This document shows, one piece after another, positions 50,392-60,432 of a stretch of DNA of 64,000 bases. The notes below the pieces were generated by a model. The model made no database searches and was not told where the DNA came from. It saw only the letters and a list, made by a program, of their open reading frames with translations. The DNA lies in assembly GCA_009746045.1 (NCBI GenBank), contig RPFO01001021.1, positions 606,616 through 670,615 on the forward strand, in the 5' to 3' direction. The number at the start of each line of letters is the position of its first letter. The first letter of the stretch is position 1. This DNA comes from Mesostigma viride (lineage: Eukaryota; Streptophyta; Mesostigmatophyceae; Mesostigmatales; Mesostigmataceae). The position numbers and the translations under genes are program-made.

Positions 50392-51944
50392 AATTAATTA
50401 ATTAAAATCATAGCTCCGTTGGGAGCATATGTAACACATAGCCCTGAGAAAGGGGCATCTATGGGTTTGTAATACAATCAGGGCTACAACCTGCAGGTGG
50501 AGGATGTACAACTGTCACCTGCTCTGGGTGCACAAGGTGCACCTGCACCGCCATGATGGTTCATGCCTCCTTAACAAGCACAGGCACCCAGGGGGGGCTT
50601 GAGGAGAGGGCCTAGAAGGCCTGCATGACATATGGGGTGGAGGGTATGTGGCTAGGCTATAGCTGGTGTACACATGGCATCTCAGCAGAGAGTAACTCCC
50701 TGCATAGGCATCGCATGGCTAAATTCTTAATGCATCGTCCATGGGAGGTCCCATTGTAGGCTGGGCGCGGCTAGATACTGAAAGCATCATCCATGGGGGC
50801 CATTATGGGCGCACATGCGCGTGGGCCACTTGCAAGGCTAAGCCTATCTAATCTACACTACTGGTATATTCCCTAGCCTGGAGTGGCAGGAGGGGCCTGC
50901 CAGGGCTTGTGGTCAACGTGGATGACCGCCCCCCTCCAGTATACCGGCTTCCCCCCTGCACGCTGCCGGAGCTGAAGGTAGGTCGGCCATAGCTCGCGTC
51001 GCCGCTGTTGCTGGGCCAAGGTCAAGTCGTCGTCCAGCGTGAAGCGAGTCTCCGAGAGCTTCTTGCGGCATTTAAGGAACGCCAGCTTGTCCGTCATGTA
51101 CTTAAAGGTGAGGAGCACGGGTGCCGGGCCAGCCTTCCCCCGCGCGCGGGGAGGCGGACAACCGACATGTCCAGCTCACCAGTGAGTAACATGGGGGCAA
51201 GAATGGCGCGCTTAACTGCCTCAAGGAGACTCGTGGAGGTCTCACCTGCCGGCTGGTCGAAGTGCTTGACGATGACATTGTGGCTGCGCTTGTCGAGCTC
51301 GGCCGCCTCGCGAAGGTCGAGGGCTTGTTGCTTGAGTTGTGCCGCGATGGTGGAGGTGGTGGAGGTGGTGTGATGCTTAAGCAAGTCCGCCCAGGTGGAG
51401 GGAACATCACTGGCCGGGCCAGCAGGTGCCGGCTGGGCAGCGATTTCCTGCACCGCTTGGGCGGTGAGGCCGGCGGTGTCATGCAAGCTCTCAAGGGCGG
51501 TGGCGGTGGCTTGAAGGCGTTGGTCGAGGTCGAGGAGCTGGGCTTTGATGTCGGCAGTGAAGGCGGAAACGGCGGTGGAGGTGGAGGCGGCGGCGGTGGA
51601 AATCTGAGGAAGTTCAGCAGTCAGCGTGCCGCCGATTGCTGAAATGTCGGCAGCAAGGGGGGTCACGTGCTGCTGGAAGGCTTCCGTCAGGATGGAACGG
51701 AGTGTGGGGGCGGAGATGGATGGAGCCCAGATCTCGCCGTCGGAGCGCTTGAGAAGGGAGTTGAGGATGGCGTGCTGGAGTTCGGGGCGCTTGCACCCGG
51801 GCAGCAGGGTGAGGTGTCGCCAGAGGCGGCCGTCCGGGAGAAGGAGGCGATTGTTCTCGTGGAGATGGAGGCACAGGTCGTAAAGCGAAGCGTAGTCCCC
51901 GAATAAGATGCATCTCATAGCATCGGTCGGAGACGGGTTGGTCC
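50392..51944 (-). mobile_element. complete-looking 1.55-kb ORF1-only non-LTR element with TSD
   Basis: ATCTACATT flanks both sides (50383-50391 and 51945-51953). Reading the minus strand: a very short 5' leader, ORF1 from 51918, then 3' UTR family A (50850-50405), the stem-loop GCTCCCAACGGAGC and a TTAA tail. ORF2 is absent, and there is no room for it between ORF1 and the 3' UTR. This ties family A to an ORF1 protein. Confidence 0.75.
50873..51918 (-). CDS. ORF1-like protein, one frameshift
   Basis: 274 codons are open from ATG 51918 to 51094, and the frame then continues as the 50873-51118 frame. The protein opens MRCILFGDYASLYDLCLHLH, then LWRHLTLLPGCKRPELQHAI. A long Ala/Thr/Ser-rich helical segment follows (about residues 85-190). 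Then come TWADLLKHHTTSTTSTIAAQ and an RRM-like core (NVIVKHFDQPAGETSTSLLE ... ELDMSVVRLP), the shift near 51110, and MTDKLAFLKCRKKL, FTLDDDLTLAQQQRRRELWP, PVYWRGAVIHVDHKPW. The order is that of L1-type ORF1p. A single shift separates it from a full 340-residue protein, making it the least damaged full copy here. Confidence 0.65.
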
Positions 51945-51953
51945 ATCTACATT

Positions 51954-53155
51954 GGCTACATACTACATCTATCTAACAGCATTCTAACTACAACATCTAC
52001 ATTGCATTACCGAAAGAGGCAACATTCGTTTCCCTTGAAAATTCAAGTACAACGGACGGCGCGCAAATTTCAGCGTACGGACTGATCCAGGACCGGATCG
52101 ACCAAACCCGATCTGCCCAAATCTGCCCAAATCTTTCACTTCACGAGTCACTACCGGATCTGTACGGCACCTGCGGGCCGACTTCCTGATTCCGTGGACT
52201 CCGAGCATAGAACATTTTTTTCTGAGACGGCAGGCTTAGTCTTTAAATTAGACCAACCTCGGGCAGTGTTCGATGGCATGGAAGCTCTTGCTGTCGTTTA
52301 AACGGCGCTGTCAATCAAGTCTGTTGGTTTTTAATTTTGACAGGACTCGCCCAGCATGTTTTCCGCATGTTTTTAGCTCCAGGAGTTATAACAGCTGTAA
52401 TATCACCAGTGGAATGCGGGAGGGGAGGTCGGGCTTAAGGAAAACTTTCTTTCGTTGTCATGCCACCATTCAAGCTCCGTGGTTACATGCACGACAGTGT
52501 AAGGCCCCTTCAAGAGAAGTTTCTGCGATCATAGACCGATAGTGCGCCACCGGTAGTGGTAGAGAAATTTCATGCGTTTCTTGGAACGCCTATAGGCTTA
52601 ATGACGGCTAGGCAAACGAGCTACTATCTCGCCCCGGCTAATCTATGAAACGTAAGTGTGCCGCCTTTCCCGTGCGCAAGTGTGGGGATCTCAGCGGGTC
52701 ATTCGTTGTCACGTTTACGAAGCGTCTACCCATGTGTTCCATGGCAAACGCGGTGTGCCTGGCATCCGCAATGTGCTCTGAGCATGGGTGTGTTCGGCAT
52801 TGGTCTCGGCCGCAGCTTGTCAGGCCCTGGGTCGCGATGCACGAAGCACGGTGTGTGTGTGTGTGTGTGCGCGCGTGTGTATGACTCTTTGTGTCCGTAG
52901 CCAGTGTTGCCGCTTTAGTTCTGATGTATGACTTGCATCGCAGCACTTTGATATCAACACGGCTCACATTACCAGATTACTAGCAACACTGGTTACATGT
53001 TGCAAACTGCAGTGGTATACAAATAATATTACAAATGCAAATAATCTGTACATAATATACAAAAGAGATGTCAATAATCTGCATTGAAGAAGATGCAGGT
53101 GTTTGACTGTGCATGGAGGCAAGAGCTGCTTGTTGATAGCAGCCACCGCCATGGG
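51954..53155. other. no gene seen
   Basis: A GT microsatellite lies at 52851-52880. TCTGCCCAAATCTGCCCAAATC is a tandem duplication at 52109-52130. Frames of up to about 109 codons have no recognisable motif. Confidence 0.35.
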
Positions 53156-53159
53156 CTAT

Positions 53160-53320
53160 GTTGTGTCACTTTCACATATATTTGCCCATCGTCGTTTTCT
53201 TCAGCGCTGTAGTGCATGATGGCAGTGCCACAACAATCCATGCCAATGATTTGTCATGATGGGGGGAAAGGATGACAATTCTACCTGGCTGTTTGACACG
53301 TGCATGCTTGACTCGCTCAC
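53160..53320 (+). repeat. diverged direct repeat, left copy
   Basis: Includes GCAGTGCCACAACAATC and GGATGACAATTCTACCTGG, then GACACGTGCATGC. The right copy is at 54140-54310, with GCAGTGCCACAACAATC and the CATACCTGGATGTTTCACAC region. The pair brackets the CT/CACC arrays. Confidence 0.6.
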
Positions 53321-53417
53321 CCAGCCACTCCCTCCCTCACGCACCCACGCAAGCAAGCACACCCACATCCACACTGTCCCACGCACCCAAGCACGCACAC
53401 CCACCCACCCAGACAGC

Positions 53418-53435
53418 CAGACACACACACATGTC

Positions 53436-53525
<90 letters not shown>

Positions 53526-53526
53526 C
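53418..53526 (+). repeat. (CT)n microsatellite
   Basis: About 50 CT units after ACACACACATGTCTCTCTCT. It passes directly into the CACC array. Confidence 0.95.
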
Positions 53527-53998
53527 TCCACCCACCCACCCACCCACCCACCCACCCACCCACCCACCCACCCACCCACCCACCCACCCACCCACCCACC
53601 CACCCACCCACCCACCCACCCACCCACCCACCCACCCACCCACCCACCCGCCCGCCCGCCCGCCCCCGCCCGCCCACCCACCCACCCACCCACCACCCAC
53701 CCACCCACCCACCCACCCACCCACCCACCCACCCACCCACCCACCCACCTGCACCCACCCACCCACCTGCACCCACCCACCCACCTGCACCCACCCACCC
53801 ACCCACCCACCCACCCACCCGCCCGCCCGCCCGCCCGCCCGCCCGCCCACCCACCCACCCACCCACCCACCCACCCACCTGCACCCACCCACCCACCTGC
53901 ACCCACCCACCCACCTGCACCCACCCACCCACCTGCACCCACCCACCCACCCACCCACCCACCCACCCACCCACCCACCCACCCACCCACCCACCCAT
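53527..53998 (+). repeat. (CACC)n array with CGCC and CTGCACC variants
   Basis: CACC units with two CGCC blocks (53648-53674 and 53819-53847) and seven interspersed CTGCACCCACCCACCCAC units. These form an 18-bp higher-order repeat, three copies in the left cluster and four in the right. The arrangement CGCC block, then CACC, then the CTGCACC cluster occurs twice, so a block duplication is likely. Frames on both strands are artefacts. Confidence 0.93.
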
Positions 53999-54139
53999 CC
54001 ATCAAACATGCATGCACGTCTAGTGTCTCTCCATTTGAGCACCTGTCCTTACACCCCCGCAGTGGCAGCCAAGCGAGGAAGCAACCAAGGGACCAAGCGA
54101 ACCCCCCAACTGCCCGACATCACCGGAATGTACCGTCCG

Positions 54140-54310
54140 GAATGTTCGTATGGCGCGTTAATTGCACAAATACCTGCCCCACATTTTCTTCAACGCTATA
54201 TAATGCATTATCGCAGTGCCACAACAATCTGGGCTCTGAGATATTGAATCATACGGGGGGGGAAGATGACAGGCATACCTGGATGTTTCACACGTGCATG
54301 CCTGAACGGC
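54140..54310 (+). repeat. diverged direct repeat, right copy
   Basis: Pairs with 53160-53320. Identity is roughly three quarters by eye, so the duplication is older than the arrays between the copies need to be. Confidence 0.6.
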
Positions 54311-55560
54311 ACATGGATTATGAAACAAATTGAAAGCACGGGCGCACAACATCAACCAATATCATAACTTATTTTACTGTACAAGGTAAGGTTCATTGGT
54401 ACCACATGCATTACTGGACAACTTGGGAGTTGGGTTTGATATGGCCTGCAGGCAATCTATTGTGAAAACTGCAAGGCATGCTGGTATGGCTACTAAGTGG
54501 AACACCATGAATGGAATCCCTAGGAACACCAAGCCTAGTAATGTAAATTACAGGTGGCACAACTGGCACACACCACATCGTGGCAAATATAAGCCTGGAC
54601 TGCAACAGATGATGGCATTTTCCTGTTATGGCATGGTCGATCGGAGGGAATTTTCAACTGTTAATGCCGATGGACAATGTGAAAGTTATTCCACATAGGG
54701 CGGCCCGGCACTCAGCTGCTAACGTCTAGCTGACAACAAGCTTCACGGCCGAATCAGGGATGCAGCGTCCACTATTAAACCAAGGCATATGAAAAAAAAT
54801 TCCTGCACAACGTCGGCTTACCGATGGTTGTGGTTAGCATGCGTGAACAAGAAGATTGTGTGGTTTGTACGCCAGTCTGATCCGGCGACATGGCAGTGGC
54901 TGCCGGCCAGCACATGCGCATGCCATTCGACATGCTGAATGGGGGGCTGTGCGTTAAAATCAAAATGAACATGACAAACATCTCATGTAAGAAATTTATA
55001 TACAGCTTTCTGTCTCAAGCCAAAAAAGGGTGTGTCGTCATGCAATATATCAGTCCTGCCAGCCATAAACCTTAACTCCTAATCTGGAATTCACAATTGG
55101 CTTGTTTGAATCACACGCATAAACAAAGTAGTCGACACATGTCTACGGAAGCGGCATTTTGAACGTGAGATTGGATTGATTTGCCGTTTGGTTTGTAAGT
55201 TTCCCAGACTGCCATCGCTAGCAAATATACCATGGCTAGCAGGTGCTGAGGTGCATTTTTTTGCTTAGGCAAGAACGGGACCATTTTTCTTTAGTCTAGC
55301 GCAAAAAAGGCTAAGCATGGGCGGGTCGACATGGCGTCGCATGGGCCGTGAGGCCGGACTTGAACGGACGATAGTGTTGTACTAGGTCAGGCTGAAAATG
55401 ATTCCACCGTTTTCCTTTTCTGATTCCACCGTTTTTCCTTTCCGATTCCTTGGATGAAATCTGGCCGAATCAGACAGAATAGTTCCTGCGGTGCCAAAAG
55501 GGCGGTTACGAAAATGTGTGGCTGGAGTTTGTGCGAAGGGTAACTACTTTGACTGGTGCG
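54311..55560. other. no gene seen
   Basis: Small open frames only. GATTCCACCGTTTTCCTTTTC is duplicated with small changes at 55399 and 55421. Confidence 0.35.
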
Positions 55561-55582
55561 CACTTGAAACTAGTCGGCATTG

Positions 55583-57265
55583 CTAGATGCCGCGGGGGTA
55601 CACTCCAACTTGAAAGCCGGACGTCTTGGGGGTCAAGGCTTGGCTTTCGGTAATGCAATGTCTACTAGGCAGCCGCACGCTGCCGGAGGGGGAGCTATCT
55701 GGCGTGCCTCCCGCGGGATTGCACCCGCGGGCGCTTCCCCACTGGGGGGGGCTCATTGTCCTAGAGCTATGACCTGGGCCCACTTGGCCTTGCTTGTCCA
55801 TCATCTTCTTCCAAATCACGGAGAGGCCGAGGCCCCCCATGTCCTCTACTAGCTGTTCCTTGAAGGTGCGGGCCTTGCGGCGTCTAACATCACTGGGCCA
55901 GCCTTGGCCCGTGGATGGGGCACTGGGCGGTAGGCGCCCTGCAGTAGCACTGCCGGCACCTGGCAGCTGCATGCACGCCAAGAGCTGTTTCTTCAGCTCG
56001 TCGAGAAGAGATTCTGGGGTCTCCTCCGGCGGCATGTCGAAGCGCCTGAGGATGACCCGGCAGCGGCGACGGTCACGGTCAGCGGCCTCGCGGCGCGTGT
56101 CTTCCAGCTCCTGGAGCTTGGTGGTGATGGCGGTCGTGGGAGATGATGCCTGGCTCTTGAGCAGGTCCGCCCAGGAGGCGCGAGTCGAGGGGTCATCGCT
56201 AGCCCTACCAGCAGGTTGGGCGGCGATGGTGGCCGGCCGTTCGCTCGGCGATCTCGGGGACCTGTGTGGCCAGGGCGGCGTCTACCTTGGTAGCAACTGC
56301 CTCAAGTTTCACGGTGCCTTGGCCGACTCGGCCTTCCACCTGGTTAAGGCAGGTGGTCACAGTGGCTGTGGCCTCGGACACTTTGGTGGTAATGTGCTCT
56401 TGCGTAGCAGTAAACTGAGGCTGGAGCTTAATTAAGTGCGACTCTGGCTTCAATGTTGTTGACCTTGGCCGAGAGAGTGTTGAGTGGGCCGTCAGCCGGG
56501 CGCATTCAGGGCGGCGAGCTGCTCAGCCATCGGCGCCAGCTGCTCCGCCACTGCAGCTCGGATGGAGTCCGTGCTGGGGGAGCGGTGCTGCTCTGCGGGG
56601 ATGCTGCAGCTGCTGTGGCTGCCCGTCTGCGCTCATGCAGGAGGCTCCTAAGGCTGGCCAGCGTAGCCAATCTGGGTGATGTCCAGGACACGGCGTCGCA
56701 GCGCAGGTAGCTGCACATGATGACTGCCTTCAAGTACGCCTCCGGTTCTTGAAGCAGCCATTCCCAGGCGGGCTTGGTGACCTTGTCGCCAGGGGTAGGC
56801 AGGAAAAGTTCGTCATGGCGGGCCAGGAACTTGATAACATCGTCACATTGTTCCTTCGTGAGCGTAAAGATTTCCAAGATGCAAAAATCCCGCTGGCCGG
56901 CGCCGAAGCGGCGGACATCCCATTTGGTATGGGAAGTTCGGGTTTTCTTGGGAATGGGCGACGAATTTGGTGTAGAGCATTGCGTCGAGGGAGGCAGACC
57001 GGGGGGGCCGGAGAGCTTCGATCAGCGCGAAAAGGTTGGCGTCCGCAGGAGTTGATGTCGCACGTGCTGCTGGCGACGGGAATGCCGACGACAGCCGAAT
57101 TTGCTTACAAGTCAAGGCTGCGTTTTGGCGGCATTTCCAAAATACTGCGTTACAGCCGTAACCGATTCTACTAGCAGATGCGTCTTGAAAAGACGCATCT
57201 GATGCAAGTAGCCTGACTGAATTTGGGGCTCAGACGCAAAAGTTCTGAGCTCCGCCGTCAGCCAT
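55583..57265 (-). pseudogene. ORF1 retroelement copy with 5' region, frameshifted
   Basis: From the right: a 5' region shared with 47350-47500 (GGCTGACGGCGGAGCTCAGA, CTTTTGCGTCTG), including a CAGATGCGTCTT / AAGACGCATCTG hairpin (57176-57203). ORF1 begins at ATG 56877: MEIFTLTKEQCDDVIKFLAR, then DKVTKPAWEWLLQEPEAYLK and AVIMCSYLRCDAV. Then a helical part (HLIKLQPQFTATQEHITTKV, 56400s), the ADLLKS-type stretch, and EETPESLLDELKKQLLACMQ (56030-55980). The C-terminal domain is degraded or absent, and I see no stem-loop end near 55583. At least four frame changes. Confidence 0.6.
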
Positions 57266-57299
57266 GTCCGCTCGTGGCTCGTGGCTCGTCGGGTTAAAA

Positions 57300-57580
57300 C
57301 ATGAAATAAGTGAAATAATAATAATAAAATATTATGTTCAAGGTTTCAAAAATAAAAAAGGATAATAGTAATGATAGAGAAGACTGAAAGGGGGGGGGGG
57401 GGGGGGGGGGGGGATCGTGCCGGATCGTTTCAACATGCATGTCCGATTGCACCCATGCAGACATGCCAGTGGGATGAGGAAAGGGGGGTCTCTGCCCCCA
57501 TGAGTAATAAATTCCTTCTGCGCACACACAGGGATTAAAAGAGCCAATTGGTGCTCCGTGACTCCCCCACGGGAGTAAAC
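57300..57580 (+). repeat. retroelement 3' end fragment with stem-loop
   Basis: Contains GCGCACACACAGGGATTAAA, then GTGCTCCGTGACTCCCCCAC and GGGAG, as in the 3' UTR of the element ending at 49403. The loop base changed from CAAC to CCAC and the tail is missing. A run of about 20 G lies at 57391-57412. Confidence 0.6.
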
Positions 57581-58016
57581 GACATACTTAATGTATACAT
57601 GCATGCTTGCAAACGTTCGACGAATTGAAGTGAAATTATAGCAGTATAAAAATAAATAAATGTCAGACCTCCTTTATCTCCAGTTCTGCACATGATTGAC
57701 AAGCTAAACTGCCTTACACCGGTGTACGGGCAGTTCAGAACTCGTCGAAAGGGAAGGTTGACCATCTGGGTACTGTGTAACTGGAACGATGATGATGAGG
57801 TCAAAGCGTGTTTGACGCACATCCATAATGATGCCTGGGCATTTTCTGTGCAAGCTGAAACAGGGTGTGCACAAGATTATCGGGCATAACGTCATGTGGC
57901 AAGACTTTGGAGTGCCCAATTCCAATTACATGCGTCTCGCATCTGTGAGCCATTTATGGACCAAGGGCATGCTTGACAGTTGCTCATGGGGCCGCCGAGC
58001 GCTTCACCACAGCATT
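57581..58016. other. no gene seen
   Basis: Several frames are open; none resembles a known protein. This would be the 3' UTR or intergenic region of the IQ gene if that gene extends through the 9-bp array. Confidence 0.35.
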
Positions 58017-59200
58017 TCAGTTGTCTTCTTCATCACCCTTGCTCCGTTCCCCTTCATCCCCATACTCTCCTTTTTCCCCTCCAATGAATTCCTCTCCCTC
58101 CTCTCTTTCCTCTCCTTTCTCTCCTTCCTCCCCTTCCTCTCCTTCCTCTCCTTGCTCTCCTCCCTCTCTTTCCTCTCCTTCCTCTCCTTTCTCTCCTTCC
58201 TCCCCTTCCTCTCCTTCCTCTCCTTGCTCTCCTCCCTCTCCTTCCTCTCCTTCCTCTCCTTCCTCTTCTCCCTTTCCTTCCTCTCCTTCCTCTCCTTCCT
58301 CTCCTTCCTCTCCTTCCTCTCCTTCCTCTCCTTCCTCTCCTTCCTCTCCTTCCTCTCCTTCCTCTCCTTCCTCTCCTTCCTCTCCTTCCTCTCCTTCCTC
58401 TCCTTCCTCTCCTTCCTCTCCTTCCTCTCCTTCCTCCTTCCTCTCCTTCCTCTCCTCTCCTTCCTCTCCTTCCTCTCCTTCCTCTCCTTCCTCTCCTTCC
58501 TCTCCTTCCTCCTTCCCCTCCTTCCTCTCCTTCCCCTCCTTCCCCTCCTTCCCTCCTTCCTCTCCTTCCTCTCCTTCCTCTCCTTCCTCTCCTTCCTCTC
58601 CTTCCTCTTCTTCCTTCCTCTCCTTCCTCTCCTTCCTCTCCTTCCTCTCCTTCCTCTCCTTCCTCTCCTTCCTCTCCTTCCTCTCCTTCCTCTCCTTCCT
58701 CTCCTTCCTCTCCTTCCTCTCCTTCCTCTCCTTCCTCTCCTTCCAGGCCTTCTTCCCCTTCTTCCCCTTCTTCCCCTTCTTCCCTTCTTCCCCTTCTTCC
58801 CCTTCTTCCCCTTCTTCCCCTTCTTCCCCCTCTTCCCCTTCTTCCCCTTCTTCCCCTTCTTCCCCTTCTTCCCCTTCTTCCCCTTCTTCCCCTTCTTTCC
58901 CTTCTTTCCCTTCTTCCCCTTCTTCCCCTTCTTCCCCTTCTTCCCCTCCTTCCTCTTCTCCCTCTCCTTCCTCTCCTTCCTCTCCTTCCTCCTCTTCTCC
59001 TTTTTTGCCTGCTTCCTCTCCCTCCGCTTCTTCCTCTTCTTCCCTCCATCTCTCCCCTACGTCCCCTTCTTCCCTTTCCTCTCCTTCCTCTCCAGCCTCC
59101 GCTTCCCCTTCCTCCCCACCTTGCCCTTCCCGTCCTCCTTCCCCTCCCTCCTCCCTTCCCTCCCCGGCCTGCATCCCCGAGTCCTCCTGCTGTTCACGCC
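58017..59200 (-). repeat. (GGAAGGAGA)n-type array, possibly coding a Glu/Gly-rich C-terminus
   Basis: The plus strand is TCTCCTTCC with TTCCCCTTC and TCCCCTCCTTCC variants. On the minus strand one frame is open from about 59281 through 59174 to TAA/TAG near 58017. It reads EEGEEGE-type sequence and ends with the non-repetitive FIGGEKGEYGDEGERSKGDE. That frame is offset from the IQ protein that stops at 59237. Such Glu/Gly repeats do occur in real proteins (for example RPGR ORF15). The plus-strand Leu/Ser/Phe frame of 721 codons is not credible. Confidence 0.6.
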
Positions 59201-59236
59201 TGCCTTCCTGCGCCTCATCAACCTCCCTTTCCCCAA

Positions 59237-60391
59237 CTACCTCCCTGTCTCCCTCCCTGTCCTCTCCATACCCCCCCTCTCGCCCTCTCGGCCCTCTTTG
59301 CCATGGCCCGCATTCCCCACCTCACCACTCTGCGCCTCCTGTCCCCCCTCATCCTCACCCTCACCCTCGCCCTCCGTCTCCCCACCAGTGTGCCCAGAAC
59401 CCACGCCTGATCCATCCGACCGCATCGCATCCATGCCGAAGCCATCTGACCGCATGGACCAATCGGCGTCCTTGTCTCCCCCTCCGGAATGCCCAGAGTT
59501 CTCCTGCCCATGCGGCCCGCTGGCGTCACGCCCCCCATCAGCACCCGTAAGGCTGCTGTTGTCGCCATGGCTCGCCCGCTCTGCCTGCTCCTCATCTGCC
59601 TGCTGCTCCTTGGCCCGTTCCTTGCCACCCCCCTCCCCTTGGCCATGTCCCAATGAGCTCGTACGCTCCAGACTTGCCCCTCCGCGGCTCGTGTTCGCCT
59701 CCTTGCTTGCCCATGCATCCTTGTCCTTGTCGGCGGAGCCCCTGGAGCCCTCCCTGGCCAGCACTTTACGGTGCACCCGCGCCTGCAGGCACCGCACGGC
59801 GCCACGCACCCGCAGGAACGCCCTCCGCCACCGCCACCGCCGCCACACCGCCTGGATCTTGGTAGCCGCCCGCTGCCGTGTCGCCATCTGGCGCCGCAGG
59901 CACACGGCACACCAGACGACCCACCAGCGCGCCTCCACGCTAGGGGTCGGGAACAGCGCCTCGTTCCTCGCGCGCACCATACCCTTGCGGTAGCGCACGC
60001 GCGCCTGGAGGAGCCGCACGGCACGCTCCACGCGCTGCCACCTGTCGCGCACTTGATAGCCCCGGAAGCACCGCTGGATGGTCCCCGCGGCCCTGTGCTG
60101 CTTTTCCACCCACGCCCGCACCGCATATCCCCTCCAGGTGGCCTGAACGCGCGTCGCAGCCTCTCGCTTGTCCTGCTCCGGGTCAGGAAGCGCCACATCC
60201 TCGGGCAGCTCGTCTTCGATCATCTGCAACGCCAGCACGAGCGCGTCCTCTAACATGCGCGCGGGGGACTCGCCGTCCAACAGCAACGATCTGTCGTAGC
60301 CGCCTTGCAGCAGGAATGTTTGGGCCTTGGCCGCCGAGGCTTGGCCCTGCCGCGAGGATGGAATTCCATGACCTTGCAGCTGTGATAGTGC

Positions 60392-60432
<41 letters not shown>

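Noticed and set aside
53201-54333. Frames of 240-350 codons rich in THPP or GGWV
   Set aside because: They translate CT and CACC arrays.
57828-59993. A 721-codon plus-strand Leu/Ser/Phe frame
   Set aside because: It crosses the 9-bp array and then runs antisense through the IQ gene, so it is a shadow.
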